A stretch of DNA of 5,660 bases from contig NVQY01000083.1 in assembly GCA_002400675.1 (NCBI GenBank), positions 3,952 through 9,611 on the forward strand. The letters run 5' to 3'. Under the pieces are notes generated by a model. The model worked only from the letters and a program-made list of their open reading frames with translations. It ran no database searches and was not told where the DNA came from. Made by a program: the position numbers and the translations under genes. This document shows positions 1 through 5,660 of the stretch, one piece after another (position 1 is the stretch's first letter; the number at the start of each line of letters is the position of its first letter). The DNA comes from Paracoccaceae bacterium (GTDB lineage: Bacteria; Pseudomonadota; Alphaproteobacteria; Rhodobacterales; Rhodobacteraceae).

Positions 1-41
1 ACGTCGCGCAACTCAGCCGGTGATCGTTTAGGTTTTGTCAC
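1..41 (-). CDS. Possible 5' end of a minus-strand gene, cut by the left edge
   Basis: Reading leftward from a GTG at 39-41, the minus strand is open for 13 codons to the window edge and gives VTKPKRSPAELRD, a basic, polar start of the kind cytoplasmic proteins often have. A weak GGGA lies 5 nt upstream of the GTG. The frame is closed by a stop at 63-65, so any gene here must start in this short stretch. Thirteen codons cannot show a function or prove coding. If real, it would be divergent from the gene at 283. The plus strand is also open in frame 1 up to a TAG at 58-60, so the edge could instead hold the 3' end of a plus-strand gene. Confidence 0.22.
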   Translation of the reverse strand, partial: MTKPKRSPAELRD

Positions 42-282
42 TTTTGTCCCAGCCGCATAGTTTTATGAACGCTTCCACCCTTAACAGCACCGCGATCCAG
101 CCTTGGATCACGGGATATGCCTTGGATATGACGCTATTTAGCGCCAGTGGTGACGCCAATACAGGTCACTAAGTTAGCAACCCGGACACAAAATGCAAGT
201 CTGCGACGCTGAATTTACCATGTCTGAGAATCGCTAATCGTTCCACTGTGAGAACAAATAAAAAAGAAAGTAGGACCGGGAC
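42..282. other. Intergenic region upstream of the small plus-strand gene
   Basis: No convincing gene is seen. Small structures are an inverted repeat GATCCA/TGGATC (94-99 and 104-109), a 9-nt direct repeat GCCTTGGAT (100-108 and 119-127) and a short dyad CGCT-ATTT-AGCG (132-143). A 35-codon ATG frame at 65-172 lacks a ribosome binding site. The final stretch before the gene (255-272) is A-rich. I could not pick out a clear sigma-70 -35/-10 pair for the gene at 283, although its promoter is presumably here. Confidence 0.4.
272..275 (+). promoter_or_regulatory. Ribosome binding site for the 283-666 gene
   Basis: AGGA lies 7 nt before the ATG at 283, within an A-rich stretch. It supports this ATG as the true start. 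Confidence 0.6.
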
Positions 283-666
283 ATGTTTGGTGTAGTACTC
301 TGGAGCGATGAACAAGAACAAAAGGCCGTCACCTGGTGCGAAGATCACGGCGACCTAGCGTTTTACCGAAATACCGATGACAGCAATACCTGTGATCTGG
401 ATGCGGGGGACTGGGTTCATTTTGACATGACGATGGAACGCTCGCAGCGATTCGCGCATAATCCCAAACTGATACACGAAGGCGTCTACCCCGATCTGGC
501 GGTCGCGCTAAGTGCTGCCTCGGTTAAACCCACCATTCACGCAGCCTCTGCGAGGCAGGAAAATTCGGTGGTGCCACGGCGCGAATCCGCGCAAGTTATT
601 CCGCTGATGGCGCACCGCACAGCACGACGCGGGGCCGCAGATCCGGTGCACGCGCATCAGGCCTGA
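283..666 (+). CDS. Hypothetical protein with a cold-shock/OB-fold-like N-terminal half
   Basis: I do not recognise a named family for this 127-residue protein. Residues 2-64 can be laid over the cold-shock domain: GVVLW at 3-7 matches the usual GVVKWF opening, residues 14-29 sit where the RNP1 and RNP2 strands fall, and LDAGDWVHF at 39-47 followed by basic residues and NPKLI at 60-64 matches the closing LxxGxxVxF...A-N-V pattern. The Phe-rich RNP1 motif (GFGFI) is missing, so nucleic-acid binding is uncertain. Residues 65-80 are mildly helical. The last ~45 residues are basic and rich in Arg, His and Ala and look disordered. There are no membrane segments or signal peptide. A good ribosome binding site and an A-rich leader support the start. 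It converges on ilvN, with its stop 98 nt from the ilvN stop. The OB-fold reading is inference; coding status is likely. Confidence 0.7.
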   Translation: MFGVVLWSDEQEQKAVTWCEDHGDLAFYRNTDDSNTCDLDAGDWVHFDMTMERSQRFAHNPKLIHEGVYPDLAVALSAASVKPTIHAASARQENSVVPRRESAQVIPLMAHRTARRGAADPVHAHQA

Positions 667-692
667 AGGTATCGTATCAGGTCTCAACGTAA

Positions 693-725
693 CTGGCCCG
701 CGCATCTGATCTGAACGCGGGCCGG
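693..725. terminator. GC-rich hairpin between convergent genes, possible bidirectional terminator
   Basis: The arms GGCCCGCG (695-702) and CGCGGGCC (716-723) pair perfectly around a 13-nt loop. The stem extends to 693/725 with one G-U pair. It lies 26 nt after the stop of the plus-strand gene and about 40 nt after the ilvN stop. Neither side carries a run of U, so it may be a transcript-end stabiliser or a Rho-assisted terminator rather than a classical intrinsic one. A second perfect 12-bp palindrome, GGCATTAATGCC, lies next to it at 731-742. Confidence 0.45.
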
Positions 726-764
726 CAATCGGCATTAATGCCAGAATCTGCATCAAAACCAGAC

Positions 765-1325
765 TCAACCGCCGCGCAGAAGCGCCGCAACCCCGGTCCG
801 GGCAATTTCGCTTAGACCAAGGGGGCGCATCAGATCGGCAAAAGCGTCGATCTTTTCCGGCGCGCCGGTGATCTCAAAGACAAAGCTTTCCAGCGTGCTG
901 TCGACCACATTGGCGCGAAAGATATCCGCCAGCCGCAGGGCTTCGACCCGCTTGTCGCCGGTGCCGACCACTTTCATCATCGCCAATTCACGCTCGACCG
1001 AGGATCCCTCGACGGTCAGGTCATGCACTTCGTAGACCGGCACGATGCGGCCCAGCTGCGCCTTGATCTGTTCAATCACCTGCGGTGTGCCGGTGGTGAC
1101 GATGGTGATGCGCGACAGATGGCCGGTGTGGTCCACCTCGGCGACGGTCAGGCTTTCGATGTTGTAGCCGCGCCCGGAAAACAGACCGATCACACGGGCC
1201 AGAACACCGGGTTCGTTTTCGACCAGAATGGCCAGCGTGTGGCGTTCGTCCACATCGGAGAATGTGGGGCGCAGATTGTAGGCCGAATGTTTGGTCGTGC
1301 CTTTTTTGATGTTCAGGGCTGACAT
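765..1325 (-). CDS. ilvN: Acetolactate synthase small (regulatory) subunit
   Basis: This 186-residue protein is the regulatory subunit of acetohydroxyacid synthase (EC 2.2.1.6). It raises the activity of the large subunit and confers feedback inhibition by valine, in the cytoplasm. An N-terminal ACT domain spans about residues 29-101, with the family signature NEPGVL (37-42) and GYNIESL (53-59). The C-terminal small-subunit domain spans about 112-183 and includes the LADIFRANVVD segment (132-142). By alignment to E. coli IlvH, its valine-contacting Asn11, Gly14 and Asn29 correspond to Asn37, Gly40 and Asn55 here, so valine sensitivity is expected. Length is normal for alphaproteobacteria, where a ~25-residue N-terminal extension is usual. 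AAGGAAG lies 6 nt before the ATG. It is the second gene of the operon, 85 nt after ilvI, with a large palindrome in the gap. The gene is also called ilvH in some genomes. Confidence 0.97.
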   Translation of the reverse strand: MSALNIKKGTTKHSAYNLRPTFSDVDERHTLAILVENEPGVLARVIGLFSGRGYNIESLTVAEVDHTGHLSRITIVTTGTPQVIEQIKAQLGRIVPVYEVHDLTVEGSSVERELAMMKVVGTGDKRVEALRLADIFRANVVDSTLESFVFEITGAPEKIDAFADLMRPLGLSEIARTGVAALLRGG

Positions 1326-1346
1326 GTCGTTCTTCCTTTTTTAGGA

Positions 1347-1405
1347 GCGTGGGTTTCACCCACCCTACGCCTGAAATCCGGGGTAGGGTGGGTGCCAACC
1401 CACGC
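1347..1405. repeat. REP/BIME-like nested palindrome between ilvI and ilvN
   Basis: Two near-identical arms face each other: 1347-1368 and 1383-1405. The reverse complement of the left arm begins GTAGGGTGGGTG and ends ACCCACGC, as does the right arm; they differ only in the centre (AA against CCA). Each arm is itself able to fold (GTGGGT against ACCCAC). The full element is a 59-nt imperfect palindrome with a loop near 1372-1379. This two-level symmetry is typical of REP/BIME intergenic elements. The ilvI stop codon is 5 nt away. In the ilv transcript the hairpin is followed by an A run, not U, so it is not an intrinsic terminator; mRNA stabilisation or partial polarity on ilvN is more likely. 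Membership of a dispersed family is inferred from form, since only one copy is in the window. Confidence 0.75.
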
Positions 1406-1410
1406 TTGTA

Positions 1411-3165
<1,755 letters not shown>

Positions 3166-3168
3166 CTG

Positions 3169-3177
3169 CCTTGCTCC
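3169..3177 (-). promoter_or_regulatory. Ribosome binding site that fixes the ilvI start
   Basis: On the minus strand GGAGCAAGG precedes the ATG at 3163-3165, with GGAG 8 nt from the start codon. The two upstream in-frame ATGs are less likely: the one at 3199-3201 follows directly on the seven U of the terminator, and the one at 3232-3234 lies inside the antiterminator arm. Confidence 0.75.
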
Positions 3178-3201
3178 ATCTGCGACGTTTTCTTTCAGCA
3201 T

Positions 3202-3230
3202 AAAAAAAGCCCCCGAAGTTTTTCGGAGGC
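3202..3230 (-). terminator. ilv attenuator: intrinsic terminator in the leader
   Basis: In the transcript GCCUCCGAA (3222-3230) pairs with UUCGGGGGC (3209-3217) as nine pairs, one of them G-U, around the loop AAAC (3218-3221). Seven U follow directly (3202-3208). This is a textbook intrinsic terminator, placed 25 nt after the leader-peptide stop and 37 nt before the ilvI start. It therefore ends transcription before the structural genes unless prevented. Confidence 0.92.
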
Positions 3231-3271
3231 GCATGGGATCGAATATGGTTGTCCGTTACCGGCCCATGCGC
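3229..3271 (-). promoter_or_regulatory. Candidate antiterminator pairing of the ilv leader
   Basis: GCGCAUGGG (3263-3271, inside leader codons 11-13) is exactly complementary to CCCAUGCGC (3229-3237), which overlaps the first two bases of the terminator stem. A GGA in leader codons 8-9 could pair on with UCC inside the terminator arm. A ribosome stalled at codons 4-7 should leave this pairing free, and a ribosome at the stop codon should block it. A smaller rival hairpin, CCG-GUAA-CGG with the stop codon in its loop (3253-3262), extended by AUGG/CCAU, could form when the leader is not translated. Pairings are seen directly; the switching order is inference. Confidence 0.68.
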
Positions 3272-3303
3272 TTGGTTCCTACGATTACGACTAGGGTCGT
3301 CAT
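3256..3303 (-). CDS. ilv operon leader peptide (attenuation peptide)
   Basis: The 15-codon frame encodes MTTLVVIVGTKRMGR and ends in TAA. Seven residues in a row (Thr-Thr-Leu-Val-Val-Ile-Val, codons 2-8) are the end products of this pathway or the isoleucine precursor. AAAGGAG (3313-3319) lies 9 nt before the ATG, a strong ribosome binding site for so short a frame. It sits between the candidate promoter and the intrinsic terminator ahead of ilvI. By analogy with ilv and leu leaders of other Proteobacteria, shortage of charged Leu-, Val- or Ile-tRNA would stall the ribosome in codons 4-8 and favour readthrough into ilvI and ilvN. The peptide itself probably has no further function. Confidence 0.92.
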   Translation of the reverse strand: MTTLVVIVGTKRMGR

Positions 3304-3312
3304 TTCCAGTGG

Positions 3313-3319
3313 CTCCTTT
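3313..3319 (-). promoter_or_regulatory. Ribosome binding site of the ilv leader peptide
   Basis: AAAGGAG on the minus strand, 9 nt upstream of the leader ATG. It is close to the anti-Shine-Dalgarno complement and shows that the leader is meant to be translated efficiently. Confidence 0.85.
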
Positions 3320-3329
3320 AGCTGCGCGG

Positions 3330-3358
3330 ACTTTATGGGCAGGCGGCAGAGGCGTCAA
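3330..3358 (-). promoter_or_regulatory. Candidate sigma-70 promoter of the ilv operon
   Basis: On the minus strand TTGACG (3353-3358, five of six to the -35 consensus) is separated by exactly 17 nt from TAAAGT (3330-3335, four of six to the -10 consensus). Transcription would start near 3323, about 20 nt before the leader-peptide ATG, giving a leader of roughly 155-160 nt before ilvI. No better pair was seen nearby. Confidence 0.7.
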
Positions 3359-3410
3359 CAGGTAATTGGAGTGATAATGTGTCGCCTGAGCCTGAAAATG
3401 GGTGGTTTTG

Positions 3411-3423
3411 TTGCGCAAATTGC
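3411..3423. promoter_or_regulatory. Small overlapping dyads upstream of the ilv promoter
   Basis: TTGCGCAA (3411-3418) is a perfect palindrome overlapping GCAA-A-TTGC (3415-3423), a perfect dyad with one central base. They lie about 53-60 bp upstream of the -35. Position and symmetry would suit a regulator such as an Lrp/AsnC-type protein, but the sites are short and could be chance. Confidence 0.2.
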
Positions 3424-3458
3424 CGCTCGCGGTGAAATATCCGCGAAATTTTGGGGTG

Positions 3459-3487
3459 GCCGGGTGTCGAGATAGCGACTGCCCGGC
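3459..3487. terminator. Hairpin after the RTX gene, possible transcript end
   Basis: GCCGGG (3459-3464) pairs with CCCGGC (3482-3487), and inside it GTCG (3466-3469) pairs with CGAC (3476-3479) around AGATAG. It begins 38 nt past the RTX stop. No U run follows on the minus strand, so it may be a 3' stabiliser or a weak terminator separating the RTX gene from the ilv promoter. A weaker CGCGG/CCGCG hairpin lies further along at 3428-3445, followed on the plus strand by AAATTTT. Confidence 0.45.
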
Positions 3488-3525
3488 GAGTAGTAAACGG
3501 CATTCGGGGACTATACCCTTGCCTC

Positions 3526-4299
3526 TCAGAATAGGAAATTATTGCTATCATTCATTTCGGCAATCGTTACGTCCTGAACCGTGATATCAACATTGGCAAA
3601 ACTGACCACGACGTCAGTCCCCAATGTGCTAAAGGTCAGGTCCTCGATATTGGCTGCACCTTTGCCAATCTGGATCAGGTCGGTGCCGACCTCGAAATCT
3701 GAAATCGTATCCTGCCCGTCGCCGCGCCGAAATACGAATTTGTCTGTTCCGATTCCTCCCCACAACCGGTCATCGCCGTGGCCCCCTCGCAGGACATCAT
3801 CACCGTGTCCGCCGCGCAGAACATCGTTCCCGCCATTGCCATGCAGCTTGTCATCTCCTCTGCCGCCAAAGACTTTGTCCTGACCACCGCCGCCGAACAG
3901 CAAATCGGATCCGCCAGCGCCGGCCAGAGTATCGGCTCCTGTCAAACCCCGAAGGACGTCCGCACCTTTGTAACCGGACATGCTATCGTCACCCGAAGAG
4001 CCGGTCAGAGTGTCTTTCCCGTCCAGCACTAGCGATAGTAGCGACTGGATCGTGCCGCCGATCGGATACACAATGGGCCGGTTCACATCCAAGATGACAA
4101 CCCTTTCCTGGGGGAAGCCGCCGGACAGCTGGAACAGGTCAAAATCGGTTGCGATGTCCATCCCCGTGAGGGCGACTTCAATCTGCCAACCAGTTCCGCT
4201 TTGCAGGCTGAATCCTGATGTGGTTGGGGTGCCGCCAACCGGAAAGGACAAATCCATATGTCTCAGGTCAAGCGGGCCGCTCAAAGTAAGTTTTGCCAT
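3526..4299 (-). CDS. Small RTX (hemolysin-type calcium-binding repeat) protein
   Basis: The 257-residue protein has three parts. Residues 1-92 form an N-terminal region I do not recognise. Residues 93-191 are eleven uninterrupted nonapeptides of the GGxGxDxLx type, which fold as a calcium-binding beta-roll. Residues 192-257 carry the serralysin-like DTISDFEVGTDLIQI segment and end in DSNNFLF, a hydrophobic tail like the C-terminal signals of type I secretion substrates. It is probably exported unprocessed and folds on meeting calcium outside. No catalytic motif such as HEXXH is visible, and no ABC transporter, membrane-fusion protein or TolC gene lies in the window. The start at 4297-4299 was chosen because GGAG lies 7 nt upstream; an in-frame ATG at 4303-4305 is too close to it, and one at 4360-4362 lies in the 5' leader hairpin region with no proper site. 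Base composition looks less GC-rich than its neighbours. Confidence 0.88.
   Translation of the reverse strand: MAKLTLSGPLDLRHMDLSFPVGGTPTTSGFSLQSGTGWQIEVALTGMDIATDFDLFQLSGGFPQERVVILDVNRPIVYPIGGTIQSLLSLVLDGKDTLTGSSGDDSMSGYKGADVLRGLTGADTLAGAGGSDLLFGGGGQDKVFGGRGDDKLHGNGGNDVLRGGHGDDVLRGGHGDDRLWGGIGTDKFVFRRGDGQDTISDFEVGTDLIQIGKGAANIEDLTFSTLGTDVVVSFANVDITVQDVTIAEMNDSNNFLF
3727..4023 (-). repeat. Eleven tandem 27-bp RTX units inside the gene
   Basis: Residues 93-191 are encoded by eleven in-phase 27-nt units. The protein pattern is regular, while most DNA units have diverged. Units 8-10 (residues 156-182) are most alike, reading GGNDVLRGG, HGDDVLRGG and HGDDRLWGG, which suggests recent duplication. 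Confidence 0.85.
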
Positions 4300-4306
4300 T
4301 GTCATT

Positions 4307-4310
4307 CTCC
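4307..4310 (-). promoter_or_regulatory. Ribosome binding site that fixes the RTX start
   Basis: GGAG on the minus strand lies 7 nt before the ATG at 4297-4299 and only 1 nt before the ATG at 4303-4305, so the former is the likely start. It is preceded directly by seven U. Confidence 0.75.
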
Positions 4311-4346
4311 AAAAAAATATCGAAAAACCGGCGCTAAATATGCGCC
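4311..4346 (-). promoter_or_regulatory. Hairpin and U-rich tract in the RTX 5' leader
   Basis: In the minus-strand transcript GGCGC (4342-4346) pairs with GCGCC (4330-4334) around AUAUUUA. It is followed by GG, five U, CGAUA and seven U that touch the ribosome binding site. The arrangement resembles a weak intrinsic terminator or a translation-controlling leader directly in front of the start. The stem is only 5 bp, so function is uncertain. Confidence 0.4.
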
Positions 4347-4379
4347 TCTCGATAATTCTCATGCCTGTAGAATGTGGGT

Positions 4380-4394
4380 AATTGTATCACAATT
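4380..4394 (-). promoter_or_regulatory. Dyad overlapping a candidate extended -10 of the RTX gene
   Basis: AATTGT-ATC-ACAATT is a perfect 6-bp inverted repeat with a 3-nt centre. Read on the minus strand it contains TGA-TACAAT, an extended -10 (five of six to TATAAT), about 80 nt upstream of the RTX start. No good -35 was found, which fits either an extended -10 promoter or one needing an activator. The dyad would be well placed for a repressor or activator. Confidence 0.42.
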
Positions 4395-4423
4395 CGGGAA
4401 AACAGGAATGTGGCAAGTTACCC

Positions 4424-4495
4424 CATATCCTTTGGGGATATGTCAGGCCCGATAGTCCAGAAGTTGGGTGCTGGTCCGGTGTGTCACAACCCAAC
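4424..4495. terminator. Two hairpins at the 3' end of the response regulator gene
   Basis: CATATCC (4424-4430) pairs with GGATATG (4436-4442) around a 5-nt loop, 41 nt past the regulator stop. GTTGGGT (4463-4469) pairs with ACCCAAC (4489-4495) around a loop that includes the stop codon. Neither is followed by a U run on the minus strand. They may end or protect the two-component transcript, keeping it apart from the RTX promoter. Confidence 0.38.
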
Positions 4496-5128
4496 GCCGG
4501 TGCCCTGCAAAACCCCGTGTTCCAGCGCATAGCGGGTCAGCCCGGCGGTGCTGGATATTCCCAGCTTGCGCTTGATGTTCTTGCGGTGGGTTTCCACCGT
4601 GCGCACCGAGATTTCCAGCACCTCGGCCACTTCGCGGTTCGATCGGCCCTGCGCCAGTTGCAACAGGATGGTCTGTTCGCGCGTGGTCAGCGCCTCGCGC
4701 CCGTCGTCGCCTTTGGGTTCCAGCGACCCGCGTGCGCCGGTGCACAGATACCGCTGGCCCAGCATCACCGTATCAATCGCCTGTTTGATCTCGTCCGTGG
4801 GCACGTCTTTCAGGATATAGCCCATCGCCCCATGGCTCAGCGCCGAGGCGATGTATTCCGGGCTGTCGTGCATCGACAGGATCAGGATGCGGGTGTCGGG
4901 CGCGCGTTCCAACAGCATTTCGGTGGCGCTTAGCCCGCCCAGTTTCGGCATGTTGAGGTCCATCAGGATCACATCCGGGGCCAGACCGGGGGCCAGATCG
5001 ACCGCGTCCTGTCCGTTGCCAAGGGTCGCGACCACATCAATGTCATCATAGGACTCAAGGATCGACTGGATGCCCTCGGCCACCATCGGGTGATCGTCGA
5101 CGATCAGAACGCGAATGGGATCGCTCAT
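4484..5128 (-). CDS. NarL/FixJ-family response regulator
   Basis: This 214-residue cytoplasmic DNA-binding regulator is activated by phosphorylation. The receiver domain (about 5-120) has the acidic pair Asp11-Asp12, the phospho-acceptor Asp57 in VILMD, Ser85 and Lys107 in YILKD, so all expected catalytic residues are present. A linker (about 121-143) leads to a LuxR-type helix-turn-helix (about 145-207) with LTTREQTIL and the recognition region SVRTVETHRKNIKRKLG (174-190). Length is normal for the family. AAGGAG (5137-5142) lies 8 nt before the ATG, inside the end of the kinase gene. Its ATG overlaps the kinase stop as ATGA, so the two are almost certainly translated together and act as a pair. 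Target genes cannot be told from the sequence; the RTX gene downstream on the same strand is one possibility. Confidence 0.95.
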   Translation of the reverse strand: MSDPIRVLIVDDHPMVAEGIQSILESYDDIDVVATLGNGQDAVDLAPGLAPDVILMDLNMPKLGGLSATEMLLERAPDTRILILSMHDSPEYIASALSHGAMGYILKDVPTDEIKQAIDTVMLGQRYLCTGARGSLEPKGDDGREALTTREQTILLQLAQGRSNREVAEVLEISVRTVETHRKNIKRKLGISSTAGLTRYALEHGVLQGTGVGL

Positions 5129-5660
5129 GTCTTGATCTCCTTTTTTGGGCTGGCTTCGTCGCCGGGGGACAGCAAATGACTGAGAGGCACGCGCACTTCG
5201 ATCACGGTGCCCATCTGGTGTGCGCGTGATGACGTGATCCGCAAGGTGCCGTCAAGCTGTTCGATGCGTTCCTGCATGTTGCGCAGGCCCAACCCCTGCC
5301 GGTTCTGGTCCGCCGGCAGACCGCGCCCATTGTCAGAGATGCGCATGGTCGCCCCGCTTTTGTGGCCCCGCAGGTCGATGCTGATGCTGGTAGCCCCGGA
5401 ATGGCGTTCAATATTGGTCAGCGCCTCTTGCGCGATGCGATAAAGCGCGATCTTGGCCTCTTGATCCAGCCGGTTGCGGAAAACCACGGTGTTAAATTCG
5501 GTTTCAATGCCGGTACGCTCGCCAAATTCATCCGTCAGGGTTTTCAAGGCCGGACCTAGCCCCAGATCGTCCAGCACGCCGGGGCGCAGGTCGCGGCTGA
5601 TGCGGCGCACTTCGGATATGGCCGACCCCAGCGCCTCGATCCCCTTGTCCAGCGGCGGGG
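5125..5660 (-). CDS. Sensor histidine kinase (HisKA_3/NarX-like), 3' part only
   Basis: The last 177 residues are present; the frame stays open to the window edge, so sensor domain, membrane segments and phospho-accepting His are outside. Near the start is LRPGVLDDLGLGPAL, the conserved block after the H-box of NarX/DesK-type kinases. The ATP-binding domain follows, with N-box EALTNIERHSGA (residues about 79-90, Asn82), G1 box ISDNGRGLP (107-115) and G2 box GLGLRNMQERI (122-132). These are intact, so the kinase should be active. A GTG at 5608-5610 is internal and not the gene start. It overlaps the response regulator by 4 bp and is its likely phosphodonor. The signal sensed cannot be inferred. 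Confidence 0.92.
   Translation of the reverse strand, partial: PPLDKGIEALGSAISEVRRISRDLRPGVLDDLGLGPALKTLTDEFGERTGIETEFNTVVFRNRLDQEAKIALYRIAQEALTNIERHSGATSISIDLRGHKSGATMRISDNGRGLPADQNRQGLGLRNMQERIEQLDGTLRITSSRAHQMGTVIEVRVPLSHLLSPGDEASPKKEIKT

Noticed and set aside
65..172. 35-codon ATG frame upstream of the small plus-strand gene
   Set aside because: No ribosome binding site before the ATG, no recognisable motif, and the length is within chance expectation.
1334..1346. TCCT/AGGA mini-hairpin that could hide the ilvN ribosome binding site
   Set aside because: The stem is only 4 bp around a 5-nt loop, too weak to claim regulation.
3727..4023. Regular spacing of repeats that could suggest a CRISPR array
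   Set aside because: The 27-bp units are contiguous with no unique spacers and encode RTX nonapeptides.
3778..4032. Plus-strand open frames opposite the RTX repeats
   Set aside because: The regular 27-bp period keeps several frames open on both strands. The minus-strand frame gives a clear RTX pattern, the others only low-complexity sequence.
4300..4362. 21-residue N-terminal extension of the RTX protein, basic then hydrophobic like a signal peptide
   Set aside because: Its ATG has no properly spaced ribosome binding site and the segment coincides with a hairpin and U-rich leader. A GGAG site 7 nt before 4299 explains the start, and type I substrates do not need an N-terminal signal.

Overview
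The window looks like chromosomal DNA from an alphaproteobacterium, most likely a Roseobacter-type Rhodobacteraceae. The basis is the close resemblance of the two acetolactate synthase subunits to what I recall of that family, the moderately high G+C with C/G-rich third positions, and the RTX and NarL-type genes. No database search was possible, so the lineage is an inference.

Layout from left to right. Positions 1-282 hold no firm gene; a possible GTG start on the minus strand runs off the left edge (1-41). A small plus-strand gene (283-666) encodes an unrecognised 127-residue protein whose first ~65 residues resemble a degenerate cold-shock/OB-fold domain. It converges on the ilv operon, with a GC-rich hairpin in between. 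The ilv operon lies on the minus strand: promoter (~3330-3358), a 15-codon leader peptide rich in Thr/Leu/Val/Ile (3256-3303), an intrinsic terminator acting as attenuator (3202-3230), ilvI (1411-3165, large subunit) and ilvN (765-1325, regulatory subunit). A 59-bp nested palindrome fills most of the gap between ilvI and ilvN. Upstream of the ilv promoter is a minus-strand gene for a small RTX protein with eleven in-phase calcium-binding nonapeptides (3526-4299). At the right edge is a two-component pair on the minus strand: the 3' part of a histidine kinase (5125-5660, incomplete) overlapping by 4 bp a complete NarL/FixJ response regulator (4484-5128).

How the parts work together. IlvI and IlvN form acetohydroxyacid synthase, the first common enzyme of valine, leucine and isoleucine synthesis. 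The leader peptide and terminator form a ribosome-mediated attenuator sensing charged branched-chain (and perhaps threonyl) tRNA. Valine feedback on the enzyme is predicted from conserved ACT-domain residues of IlvN. The longest open frame for ilvI starts inside the attenuator and reads through the terminator; the ribosome binding site and family conservation support the start at 3165 instead. The RTX gene has its own candidate promoter with a dyad and a hairpin-bearing 5' leader. Whether the neighbouring two-component system controls it cannot be told from the sequence.

The clearest finding is the complete ilv attenuator. I see no strong evidence of a wholly new system; the other items are smaller leads.
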